Of a stretch of DNA of 64,000 nt, positions 55,427-64,000 are shown one piece after another. The position numbers and the translations under genes were made by a program. This DNA comes from Cervus elaphus (lineage: Eukaryota > Chordata > Mammalia > Artiodactyla > Cervidae). Under the pieces are notes generated by a model. The model made no database searches. It worked only from the letters and a program-made list of their open reading frames with translations, and was not told the DNA's origin. Position 1 is the stretch's first letter. Each line of letters begins with the position of its first letter. The stretch covers positions 39,423,797 through 39,487,796 of the forward strand of contig NC_057816.1 in assembly GCF_910594005.1 (NCBI RefSeq), in the 5' to 3' direction.

Positions 55427-56100
55427 TTTATTCATTCATCATTCATTCATTCAGAAAATATTTACTGAATACCTACTAACCACATGTTGTTGTTGTTGTT
55501 TAGTCACTAAGACATGGCCAACTCTTTTGCAACCCCATTGACTATAGTCTGCCAGGCCCCTCTGCTCATGGGATTTCCCAAGCAAGAATACTAGAGTGGG
55601 TTGTCATTTCCTTCTCCAGGGGGTCTTCCTGAAACAGGGACTGAACCTGAGTCTCCTGCATTGCAGGTGGATTCTTTACCACCGAGCTGCCCAAGAAGCC
55701 CAAGTGTCACATACTGTTCTTGAAAACAATTAAGCCATAAACAAAACAGACAATATTCCTATCCTCTTGAAACTTACATTCTATATGTGAGACAGATGGC
55801 AGACATAGAAATGCATTAATACATAGCACAATACCAGGGAACAATATAGTTTAAAAAAAAATACCATGAAGAATTTGAGAGTGATCTGGGGGTGCCATTT
55901 TACTAGGGTGGTCAGACAAAGCCTCTTGGACAATTATTAGTGTAGGTGTCAAGTAAAATGAGGGGCAAGTCAAAAGGATATCTGAAGGAAAAAATCATCC
56001 AGGCAAGGGAAACAGAAAGTAAAACTTGAACCAGAAGAATTCCTGGCATGCTCATGGAGCAAGAAGAAAACCAGAGCTGTTAGAAGGCAGTGAGAGGAAG
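55427..56100 (+). repeat. Unnamed ancient interspersed repeat, split by a SINE
   Basis: TATTCATTCATCATTCATTC, AAAATATTTACTGAATACCT, [Bov-tA], AAACAAAACAGACAATATTC, CTTGAAACTTACATTCTA, GGTGGTCAGACAAAGCCTC, CATCCAGGCAAGGGAAAC, TGGAGCAAGAAG. Best preserved of the copies in this window and useful as a reference for aligning the others. Confidence 0.6.
55484..55700 (-). mobile_element. Bov-tA SINE
   Basis: Reverse-strand copy: (GTT)n then TAGTCACTAAGACATGGCC, to the head at ACCACCGAGCTGCCCAAG. The (GTT)n at its left is the reverse of the SINE's own (AAC)n-type tail. Sits inside an ancient repeat. Confidence 0.92.
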
Positions 56101-56280
56101 AGTAGGAGATAAGCCGTAGGAAGCAGTGGGGTTGGGGGCAGGGGTTGCTGATGTATATACTATTTTATTTCAGGAAACTCATAGAAGTCCCAGATTACTA
56201 TGTAAGGTCAAAATGGACACTGATTATTATCACAGGGGGATCAAAAAAGACCGCAGAGGAGATACAGCACTGAATTGAGC

Positions 56281-56307
56281 TGTGTGTGTGTGTGTGTGTG
56301 TGTGTGA
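56281..56307. repeat. (TG)13 microsatellite
   Basis: Pure TG run joined to the 3' end of the following reverse-strand SINE, so it is probably an expanded SINE tail. Confidence 0.93.
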
Positions 56308-56505
56308 GTCACACAGCTGTGTCCGACTCTTTGCAATCTCATGGACTATAGTCCACCAGGCTCCTCTGTCTGTGGAATTCTCCAGGCAAGTACACTGGAG
56401 TGGGTAATCATTTCCTTCTCCAGGTGATCTTCCCAACCCAGGGATCTAACGTAGGTCTCCTGCATCGCAGGAAGATTCTTTACTGTCTGAGACACTAGAG
56501 AAGAC
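56308..56505 (-). mobile_element. Bov-tA SINE
   Basis: GAGTCACACAGCTGTGTCCG to TTACTGTCTGAGACACTAGA. The head is somewhat diverged. The words TGAGCT on the left (56275) and after the element (56511) may be a short target-site duplication. Confidence 0.91.
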
Positions 56506-56555
56506 TAAGCTGAGCTTTACAGTGACAGAATTTGTATAAACAGATATGGTTTCAT

Positions 56556-56855
56556 TGCCGTTCAGTGACTAAGTCATGCCCAACTCTTTGCGACAAAATG
56601 GACTACAGCATGCCAGGCTCACCTGTCCTCCACTATCTCCCAGAGTTTGCTCAAATTCATGTCCATTGAGTTGGTAACACTATCTAACCATTTCATCCTC
56701 TGTCATCCCCTTCTCCTCCTGCCTTCAATCTTTTATAGCATCAGGGTCTTTTCCAATGAGTCAGTTCTTCACATCAGGTGGCCAAAGTCTGGAACTTCAG
56801 CTTCAGCATCTGTCCTTCCACTGAATATTCAGGGTTGATTTATTTTAGGATTGAT
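56556..56855 (-). mobile_element. BovB 3' end
   Basis: Reverse-strand BovB tail of 0.3 kb: GCCGTTCAGTGACTAAGTC, TGGACTACAGCATGCCAGG, CAATGAGTCAGTTCTTCAC, to GAATATTCAGGGTTGATTT. Truncated, inactive. Confidence 0.91.
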
Positions 56856-57849
56856 ATGGTAGGAGGAGCTATCACAAGACAATGAACTACAGGAGCAGTG
56901 AAATAAGAGGCATTAAAACATTTAGGGTCAAGAGGGAACAGGGTCAAGTTCAGACTGCCTGGATTGTGGAAAACCACAAAGAGAATTCTGGATGCCATTC
57001 TAAAGGCCAGAGTTTCCCAACCCAAAAAATTAAAGTTTTTAAAAAAACTTTATATCATTTGTATACTACCATTACAATAATCTACCATAATGATTTGCAT
57101 TAGTAAACTTTATAGAAGAATAACACATTAATTAGAAAGAAATGCTGCTTAATTAAAGAAAAACATGACCCTATTTTGTATATTTACTACTTTCCAACTG
57201 TTCCTCCGTATATATTATTTATTTTACAGGGAAGTAAAAACAAACAAACAAAAAATACCTGGCTGTCACACTGCTAGTAGATGGTTGAACTTAGGTTGTC
57301 TGACTCATTGTTATGTGGCTCCACAGTCTGCACTTGTAGATGTTAAATTGTTCGAATATAGATATTAGGTGGCTGGAAATTCATAACCAAACACACATGT
57401 ATAAGGACAGTGAATAGTCTGTAAAGATTATTGGAGAAATCTGAATTTGTTTTTGTTTGACTAAAAAATTGATACCTTCTAAAGAGATCAAAGATCTGAC
57501 TGAAGACACTTAAGTTAAAGATGTTCAGATCAATTTATTAAAACCATGACACAACAGATAAAAATGATCACTTTAAGACTCAAAAGATCCCCACCCCTGC
57601 CAGGTATGCCAGGCAAGGTGAAGACATCAGAGATGGCTGAACAAAATCTACACATTTTTGTATAATTTTTGTGTACTTCTATGGAGTTTTGCAAGAGCCT
57701 TCTGGCCGAATGACCACTTAACAGAGACTAGATTTTGATTCATTTAAATCTAAGCACCAGATGAATCCTATGGGAAGCAATACAACTGAGTGAAAAAAAC
57801 TTTGTTGTTAATAATCTGTTAAAATCACAGCCCCAAGCCCACTAGTACA
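56856..57849. other. Unassigned DNA
   Basis: No gene seen. 56880-57030 and 57165-57368 have short frames without family signatures. A small (AAAC)n run is near 57237-57253. Confidence 0.45.
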
Positions 57850-58265
57850 GACTTACTGAATAGCAATACTATGCCAACTGCTGTTTTGAGTTCCAGGGCT
57901 ACAACAGTGAAGAATACAGACAAAGAAAAAAAAAATCCTACCTGCATGAAACTAACATCCTTGTCAGGATCAGGGACATAGGACACAGACAATAAACACA
58001 AAAATAAGTTAAACACATCAGTCAGAGTTGGTGTTACATGATGAGGAAAAACTCAAGCCAGGAAGGGACGTGGAGGGTGTTGGGGGAGAGAAGAAGGGTG
58101 AGGTTAGCAATTTTAAGCAATTGATGGCCAGGGAAAGCCTCATTGAGTAAGGGATATTTGAGTAAAGATCTAAAGGAGGTAAGGAAGTAAGCCATGCAGG
58201 TAACTGAGTATAAGAACCAGAGTAAGGTGAAATATGCCTTGTGAATCAAGGAGCAGTACAGTCCA
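57850..58265 (+). repeat. Unnamed ancient interspersed repeat
   Basis: TGCCAACTGCTGTTTTGAG, CTACAACAGTGAAGAATAC, CAGACAATAAACACAAAAA, CAGGGAAAGCCTCATTGAG, TATTTGAGTAAAGATC, GTAAGCCATGCAGGTAAC. Same block order as the copies at 6.1, 9.6 and 55.4 kb. Confidence 0.58.
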
Positions 58266-58429
58266 ATGTGTCTGGAAAAGAGAGAACAAGGAAGAGAACA
58301 TAAGATATGAATTTAGAGAAATAAGAGGCTAAACTGTACATAGTGTTTATTGACCATGATAAAATTATGGATTTCACCCCACATGAGGTGAGAAGCCATC
58401 TAATAGTAATGCACCAAGAGATTAATCTA
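58266..58429. other. Unassigned spacer
   Basis: Purine-rich sequence between the ancient repeat and the MIR. No feature seen. Confidence 0.4.
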
Positions 58430-58675
58430 TATTATTTCATTTAATCCTAAAATCTACATGAGTTTGTTATAAGGTAGGTATTAAAATTAACCCCATACAC
58501 ATAATTAACCATATACATAAAATTAACCATACACATAAATTTAACCTTCCCCACTTTATAGACAAGGAAAGAGAAGTTTAGAAAGGTTAAGACATTACTT
58601 CAATTCCTAGAAAAGGGCATTACTAAAATCCAAAGGCAGTATTCTGATTCCTAGGTCCAGTCTTAACTACCACGA
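58430..58675 (-). mobile_element. MIR SINE with an internal tandem insert
   Basis: Reverse MIR: TTATTTCATTTAATCCTAAA, AAGGTAGGTATTAAAATTA, [tandem], CCCACTTTATAGACAAGG, AGAAAGGTTAAGACATTAC, then AAATCCAAAGGCAG near the tRNA-derived end. The expansion lies where MIRs have the short 'attattatccccattttac' stretch. Confidence 0.72.
58485..58546 (+). repeat. 18-bp tandem repeat, 3.4 copies
   Basis: Units AATTAACCCCATACACAT, AATTAACCATATACATAA, AATTAACCATACACATAA and a partial ATTTAACC, at exact 18-bp spacing (58485, 58503, 58521, 58539). It has grown inside a MIR. Confidence 0.9.
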
Positions 58676-59251
58676 TTACTGCCTAAGCAAGAGTAGTAGT
58701 TTCTTTTTCAGACAACAGTATTCAGATGAAAAGAGCACATCATCTTACTCTGTAGAGCATATACCACACTCAAAGTTCAGTTTTGAGTATGACATTTCAC
58801 AAACTTGGATATATCAAGAAGATACTAGAATGATTACCTAGAAAATACACGAGAACAGCTGAGAGAACTAAGGATACCTCAGTTGAGGAAAAAAAAAAGA
58901 CTTGAGAAATGAGAGTGAGAGCTATAATGAAGAGCTACAATGTGAAAGAAGTAAATTATACAACTGGATGTTCTCCAGAAAGTGGAACTTAGAGCAGGAC
59001 AGATACTTCAGCTCAACATGAGGAAAACCATCAGAGACCCACTCCCTCCATATGAGCTCCTTGTTTGTACTGAAACAGAACAAAAGACTATATCCAGGGC
59101 ATTATTATACAGAGAATTCCAGAACTTGCACAGAGGATTTGGTTAGAGGGACAAAGTCTCCTCTCAACTCAAAGATCCCATGATCTAATTTTTAACACAG
59201 GTTTCAAATAAATTCAGAAAACACGAGTTTTAGAGAAGTATATAGTGCTTG
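58676..59251. other. Unassigned DNA
   Basis: No gene or named repeat found. Confidence 0.45.
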
Positions 59252-59444
59252 GAGGTGCTGAGCTGCTCAGTCATGTCCGATTCTTTGCGGTCCTTTGGAA
59301 TGCACTTCTGCCCATGGGATTTTCCAGACAAGAATACTGGAGTGGGTAGCTATTTCCTTCTCCAGGGGATCTTCCCAACCCAGGGATTGAACCCCAGTTT
59401 CCCGCACTGCAGATTCTTTACCATCTGGACCATCAGGGAAGCAC
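59252..59444 (-). mobile_element. Bov-tA SINE
   Basis: Reverse-strand copy: GCTGAGCTGCTCAGTCATGT to the head TTTACCATCTGGACCATCAG. A deletion removes part of the 'ggactgtagcccaccaggctcc' block. Confidence 0.91.
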
Positions 59445-60763
59445 CACTCTCTCTCTGTAATCTGTAAATTTCCCAGAAAGTTTTACTGAGTTATTCTATT
59501 AAACAAGCTGTCAAACTGCTAGACTAAGAAAGGGGAATGGAAAGGAAGAGAGGCTTGAATAGACAGAGGAACAGGTTTAGAAAGAAAAATAAGAATCTAA
59601 AATTTACAATAAGAGTGAAGATTTCCTCTGCATGTAGGATATTCCTATGGTTAAATATGTTGTATAACATCACTAAGTGATTTAACTTATTTATTTGTGC
59701 CAGATAATACACAGATATCCGTCTAGCTAAAATACTAAATCAGCACTGACATGTTGTAGATACTCAATATTTGCAGGATAAATAAAAGAATAGATTAATC
59801 TAATCCAGAGAGTTCAGTGCTAATGGAAATTGAGTTTCAAAAATTAACTTATAAGTACCTACTGTGTACCAGACATCATGCTAGCATGTAGCCATTTGGA
59901 ACAATTTCTAAATGTTTTGGAATTTTAATGCTTATAAAACAGGGAAATGTTCATTTATCTTTTCATATGGTTGTCAGAATATAACAAGAAGTAATTGAAG
60001 ATAAATTCAGAGCCCCTCTTCCCATGCAATGCAAGGAAATACCAGCTTGTATATTACAAGTTGACAGTATCATTTTTCATATGGTTTGCAGATGATTGGC
60101 TCATAAGAATAAAAATAAGTCTAGTCCCTTCTGATCTTAAAACAAATCATGTTCCCCATTATTAATAGAAGATTTACCCACAAAAATTGCTAATAGCAAT
60201 TGTTTCTGAGAACCAATAATTTATAGATGAACTAGTTATAGCAAGATGATTTCATGTCTTCAGTAAATAAGCATCTTGATTGAGGTCCAGCTAAGCTGCT
60301 TCTTCAAATTCTTCTTAACAGATAAATATTGTGATGAGATTCTGTTGTTGTTATTCTACTTACAGGAAAAAACTACTAACTTGTCAAATTGTGGATGTCA
60401 TCTATTTAAAAAGATGTTGTTAGGATGGTGCAGCCGACACTCAAAACCCCAACCATATCCCCTCTGGCCTCATCATTACGGTGCAAGTCATTCTTCCAAA
60501 GGACTTCAGAAGTTTTCTGGAATCAGCAACTCCTCTGTCACTGTGGAGGGCAGGCTGAGAGTGCCAAAGAAACAATAAATATTCATTAAAGAGCAAACCT
60601 TAACTATCCCTTAGCAACAGAAGTTGGTATATAAATATGCTAGCTGCTTTGTCACTGGAGGAGGTAACAGAGAATAACTGAGGCTGGCTGATGCTACACA
60701 GACTCCCGAGTTCCTCATTGTGACTAAGAAACCAGCTTGACAATGCACCCTTTACTGGTACCT
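59445..60763. other. Unassigned DNA
   Basis: No gene that I can support. The 100-codon frame 60276-60578 ends before AAACAATAAATATTCATT, a poly-A-signal-like stretch, and 60640-60720 contains TATAAATATGC. The arrangement could be a worn LTR or pseudogene, but no family is recognised. At 59850-59900 there is a short ancient-repeat match (GTACCTACTGTGTACCAGAC). Confidence 0.4.
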
Positions 60764-60772
60764 ACCTTCCCT

Positions 60773-61353
60773 ATCACTGTGGATGGTGACTGCAGCCATG
60801 AAATTAAAAGACGCTTACTCCTTGGAAGGAAAGTTATGACCAACCTAGACAGCATATTAAAAAGCAGAGACATTACTTTGCCAACAAAGGTCCATCTGGT
60901 CAAGGCTATGGTTTTTCCAGTGGTCATGTATGGATGTGAGAGTTGGACTGTGAAGAAAGTTGAGCGCCAAAGAATTGATGCTTTTGAATTGTGGTGTTGG
61001 AGAAGACTCTTGAGAGTCCCTTGGACTGCAAGGAGATCCAACCAGTCCATTCTAAAGGAGATCAGCCTTGGGTGTTCATCGGAAAGACTGATGCTGAAGC
61101 TGAAACTCCAGTACTTTGGCCACCTCATGCAAAGAGTTGACTCATTGGAAAAGACCCTGATGCTGGGAGGGATTGGGAGCAGGAGGAGAAGGGGGTGACA
61201 GAGGATGAGATGGCTGGATGGCATCACCAACTCGATGGGCATGAGTTTGAGTAAACTCCGGGAGTTGGTGATGGACAGGGAGGCCTGGCGTGCTGCGATT
61301 CATGGGGTCGCAAAGAGTTGGACACGACTGAGCGACTGAACTGAACTGAACTG
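60773..61353 (+). mobile_element. BovB 3' end with open C-terminal frame
   Basis: Plus-strand BovB from ATCACTGTGGATGGTGACTG to (CTGAA)n, between ACCTTCCCT words at 60764-60772 and 61354-61362 (9/9). The frame 60737-61198 (153 codons) stays open: D-G-D-C-S-H-E-I-K-R-R, then V-M-Y-G-C-E-S-W-T, then L-K-L-Q-Y-F-G-H-L-M-Q-R. It starts upstream of the element, so its first residues are host sequence. Best-preserved BovB C-terminus here, suggesting a recent insertion. Confidence 0.94.
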
Positions 61354-61362
61354 ACCTTCCCT

Positions 61363-61791
61363 GTCTTAACTTCCTCACTGTTCTTGTGCAGCTTCCTGGG
61401 ATCATCTCCCAAATAAACCACATAAATGGAGTATTAATTGTTTTTTCGTGCCTCCATTAAAGGGAACATAAATTAGACAAAATTATTCAGCCCTTCAATA
61501 TTCATTATTTCACCCTATCTTTACAAATACCATTCCCATTCCTGCCCAACTTGTTTCTCTTATACCTCGTTCCATAACTAGAAGCAATGACTTATTTTTT
61601 CTTTGCAAAAAAACAGATAATTAATAAATGACTATTTAAAAGAAAATTATCAACAAAATTATTTCGAGTGTTATGAAGCCAAAATCAAATAAAATGAAGT
61701 CATAAGTTAGAAAGAGACATGAGAAACAGGAGAAACTCAGGACAAGAGTCCAATCTCAGTCAGGTAGTGTCTTTATTAAATGAACACAGCC
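61363..61791. other. Unassigned DNA
   Basis: No gene or repeat recognised between the BovB and the following SINE. Confidence 0.45.
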
Positions 61792-61804
61792 CATTAAATG
61801 AATG

Positions 61805-61927
61805 TGTGTGTGTAATCACTAAGTCATGTCCAACTCTCTGTAACCCTATGGACTGTAGCCCACCAGGCTCCTCTGTTCATGGGATTTCCCAGGCAAGAAT
61901 ATTGGAGCAGACTGCCATTTCTTTCTC
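61805..61927 (-). mobile_element. BovA SINE, no tRNA head, perfect TSD
   Basis: (TG)n then AATCACTAAGTCATGTCC to CTGCCATTTCTTTCTC. Flanked by CATTAAATGAATG at 61792-61804 and 61928-61940 (13/13). The element ends at the middle of the Bov-tA body, so it is 5'-truncated or a true BovA monomer. The clean duplication shows the boundary is original. Confidence 0.94.
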
Positions 61928-61940
61928 CATTAAATGAATG

Positions 61941-62627
61941 CAGCATAATTTAAAAACCAATAACCTGCTAGTCAACATTCAAATAGTGTTTAATATATTA
62001 CTATTATAAATAAAAATGCTTAAATTAGCATTCTTATGCATAAATATTTGCTCTTAACATTAATTCCTATGGTATTTGTTGGATAAGAGACTTAAGGTAT
62101 TTTTAAGTTTTTGATTTATATATAACCAGAATGTTGAACTTATTTTCATTCCCACCATCATGAAAATTGTTTATGTTTTAATATGTTTTCACTCTTGGAT
62201 CCTTTTATTTTCATAATTTTTGAAAAATACAATTATTAAATATGTATTTATTAAACTTTTTTGAAATCACCAATTAATATTTTTATTTTTATAAATTCAC
62301 TATTCATGACTTCATCTCAAGTATGCATCAGTGTGGCTTTCCTCTTCTCACTGAATAGCTCTCACATCTTTTAGAGTATATCTCCAGAAAAGCAGTTTTA
62401 ATGATGGTGTTCATTTAATGTAACTATACCCTATTACTAAATTTAATGTTAATATAGTTAGTATTTTAAAAAAACTCCAGGAAGTAAAATATAGTATGCA
62501 GTTTTTGATAGACTTTTTAAAAAATAGTGTAAGGGAGAATATCTTTAACTTAACACAGATTTTGGTTGATTGGTTGGTTTTGCATTGTTTTCTTTTGTTT
62601 ATATCTATAATGAAGGTCAAAGTGTTT
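61941..62627. other. Unassigned AT-rich DNA
   Basis: No gene. 62120-62420 has the general look of an old L1 3'UTR (short T-rich words, TATATCTCCAGAAAAGCAG), but the match is too weak to call. Confidence 0.4.
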
Positions 62628-62870
62628 CAGAGGTGGTATAATAGCTGGTATGAAAGCAGATTACATTGGTCAAATCCTCACTCACCACTCACTAGGGGGC
62701 TGATCTTAAGATAATTTACTTAACCTTTATCTTATTTTCCTTTTCTATAAAATGGGAACAATAATATCTGCATCATATCATTATAGAGAGAATGAGTTAA
62801 CGCAAAGTGCTTATAGTAGTAGGAGGCACATAGTAACCACTTGATAAATGTTAGCTAATTATAAACAGTA
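62628..62870 (+). mobile_element. MIR SINE
   Basis: Plus-strand MIR: GAGGTGGTATAATAGCTGG, TACTTAACCTTTATCTTATT, TATAAAATGGGAACAATAAT, AACGCAAAGTGCTTATAG, GGCACATAGTAACCACTTG. Clear order to the 3' end. Confidence 0.8.
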
Positions 62871-62892
62871 TAGCATTATTATTGTTATTTAT

Positions 62893-63110
62893 TGGGAGGC
62901 AACCTAGCAGAGTACTTTAATATTACTGGTATTTTTCTCAGTTTATAGAATTTGAGAAAGTTGCTAAACTATTCGCATCTTTCATTTTTCTCTTCTAAAA
63001 TATGAAGATAAAAAGACTATCTTCCTCATTAGGTTTGTATGTAAATTATATACATCATTTAAAATAGTACTTAAAACATAGCTCACTATAGGATTCAAAA
63101 AACATGAGCT
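62893..63110 (+). mobile_element. Second MIR-like SINE
   Basis: Directly downstream: AGGCAACCTAGCAGAGTAC, GAAAGTTGCTAAACTATTC, TCTTCTAAAATATGAAGATA, GTACTTAAAACATAGCTCAC. Same order as a plus-strand MIR but more worn. Two tandem-oriented MIRs result. Confidence 0.6.
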
Positions 63111-63259
63111 AGGATTACTACCTATTAAACTTGTTTCTTATTTTCTTTGTGTCATTACCATTTTACACAATAGATTTCCTAATAGTAACTCCAATTGCAT
63201 TTGCAGAATAAATCTTCCTTGGTGTTTTTTACAATTTACTTTTCCTCCCAGCTTTATTG

Positions 63260-63369
63260 CCTGGAGAAGGGAAAGGCTACCCACTCCAGTATTCTGGTCT
63301 GGAGAATTCCATGGACTGTATAGTCCATGGGGCTGCAAAGAGTCAGACACAACTGAGTGACTTTCACAC
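63260..63369 (+). mobile_element. BovA SINE, no tRNA head, perfect TSD
   Basis: CCTGGAGAAGGGAAAGGCTA to CACAACTGAGTGACTTTCAC, flanked by CAGCTTTATTG at 63249-63259 and 63370-63380 (11/11). The host word is the start of the old L1 tail. This is the second headless BovA here with a clean duplication. Confidence 0.94.
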
Positions 63370-63702
63370 CAGCTTTATTGAGATATTACTAACAGATAAT
63401 ATATGTAAGTTTAAGATGTACAATGTCATGATTTGATACACAAAGTGACTATGACGGTAAGGTTAGTTAACACCTTCATTCCCTCACGTAACTACCATTT
63501 GCATGTGTGGTGAAACATTCAAGATAGTATAGTATTATTAATTACAGTCATCAGGCTGCACATTAGCTCTCCAAGATTTATCATCCAGTAATTAGAACCG
63601 TGTACCCTTTCACCAACATCTCATTTTCCCTACCCTTCAGCCTTCAACAACCACCATTATGCTCTCTACCTCTGAGTTCAGCTCTTTTAGATTTCACGTA
63701 CA

Positions 63703-63900
63703 ATCTGGTGGCTCAGATGGTAAAGAATCTGCCTGCAACGCAGGAGACGGGAGTTTGGTCCCTGGGTCAGGAAGATCCCCTGGGGGAGGAAATGGCAGCA
63801 CACTCCAGTATTCTTGCCTGGAAAATCCCGTGGACAGAGGAGCCTGGAGAGCTACAGTCCATGGGGTTGCAAAGTGTCAGACATGATTGAGTGACTAACA
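63703..63900 (+). mobile_element. Bov-tA SINE
   Basis: Head starts within TCTGGTGGCTCAGATGG (the first about 8 bp of the family are absent), box B GTTTGGTCCCTGGGTC, full BovA body, end GACATGATTGAGTGAC and (AC)n. CACGTACA at 63695-63702 and 63901-63908 is the duplication. Inserted in the old L1 tail. Confidence 0.93.
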
Positions 63901-64000
63901 CACGTACACATAAGTGAGAGCAACAGGATTTGTCTTTTTCTGTCTGACTTATTTCATAGAATCATTCCCTCAAGCTCCATTGGTATTGTCACAAAAGGCA

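Larger units (their letters stand above)
63217..64000 (-). mobile_element. Old L1 3' end, runs off the window
   Basis: Minus-strand L1M-type tail: CAGCTTTATTGAGATATTAC, TTTAAGATGTACAATGTC, TTCTTTTAGATTTCACGTAC, [SINE], ATAAGTGAGAGCAACAGG, TTTCATAGAATCATTCCC. Two SINEs interrupt it. It continues past 64000 towards ORF2. Confidence 0.82.

Noticed and set aside
60276..60720. Solo LTR (poly-A-signal-like word, TATAAATA, short frame)
   Set aside because: No TG...CA ends with a 4-6-bp duplication and no family match. Left as unassigned.
60724..61242. 172-codon minus-strand ORF
   Set aside because: Antisense of the BovB C-terminal frame on the plus strand; not independent coding sequence.
1..64000. 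CRISPR array, operon, phage or bacterial system
   Set aside because: No regularly spaced direct repeats with unique spacers, no ribosome-binding-site-led gene runs, and the repeats are ruminant-specific. The DNA is eukaryotic nuclear.
1..64000. Endogenous retrovirus
   Set aside because: I saw no gag/pol frames, primer-binding site, polypurine tract beside an LTR, or paired LTRs. All RT sequence here is L1 or BovB (FADD or YADD/YADN non-LTR types).

Overview
This window is nuclear DNA from a ruminant, most likely a bovid. The evidence is its repeat content: BovB (RTE-type) LINEs, Bov-tA / Bov-A SINEs, CHR-type tRNA-derived SINEs and a ruminant-type L1. Species (cattle, buffalo, sheep, goat) cannot be told from repeats alone. 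I find no host protein-coding exon, rRNA, CRISPR array or operon that I can support. Every ORF above about 120 codons lies in a transposable element or antisense to one. The only RNA-gene trace is a 5'-half tRNA-Lys pseudogene at about 1.45 kb. The window reads as intergenic or deep intronic DNA, AT-rich and built in layers by retrotransposition.

Layout. 1-33.3 kb is mostly old, unassignable AT-rich DNA. It is dotted with MIR, L2 and HAL1-like remnants, a 71-bp mariner palindrome (31.55 kb), CHR SINEs, many Bov-tA SINEs, a 956-bp 5'-truncated L1 with a perfect 14-bp target-site duplication (15.41-16.37 kb), and BovB copies at 3.5, 15.1, 23.9-25.2 and 26.2-28.96 kb. The last BovB is almost full length but has lost about 0.42 kb of its reverse-transcriptase core. 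33.36-42.68 kb is a single old L1 on the minus strand, broken by at least eight later insertions. Among them are a Tigger/MER8-like DNA transposon, a second L1 tail that carries two Bov-tA copies, two BovBs and further SINEs. 42.7-47.4 kb has a Bov-A2 dimer, a BovB, an L2 tail and an older L1 3' end.

47,423-55,322 is a full-length ruminant L1 (7.9 kb). It is flanked by a 13-bp direct repeat and has a 2.7-kb GC-rich 5'UTR with a YY1-like site nine bases from its start. ORF1 and ORF2 are both complete in extent, but both carry premature stops and indels, so this copy cannot move by itself. 55.4-64 kb returns to old sequence with SINEs, BovB 3' ends, MIRs and the 3' tail of another old L1.

The elements work together only in the retrotransposon sense. 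Autonomous LINEs (BovB and L1) encode endonuclease plus reverse transcriptase. The Bov-tA / Bov-A SINEs share BovB-derived sequence and are thought to have been moved by BovB. No convincing new biological system is present. The most unusual items are the tailless tRNA-half insertion, an A-rich insert with its own 13-bp duplication inside a BovB, a repeated ancient sequence family I cannot name, and long antisense ORFs in the L1 5'UTR.
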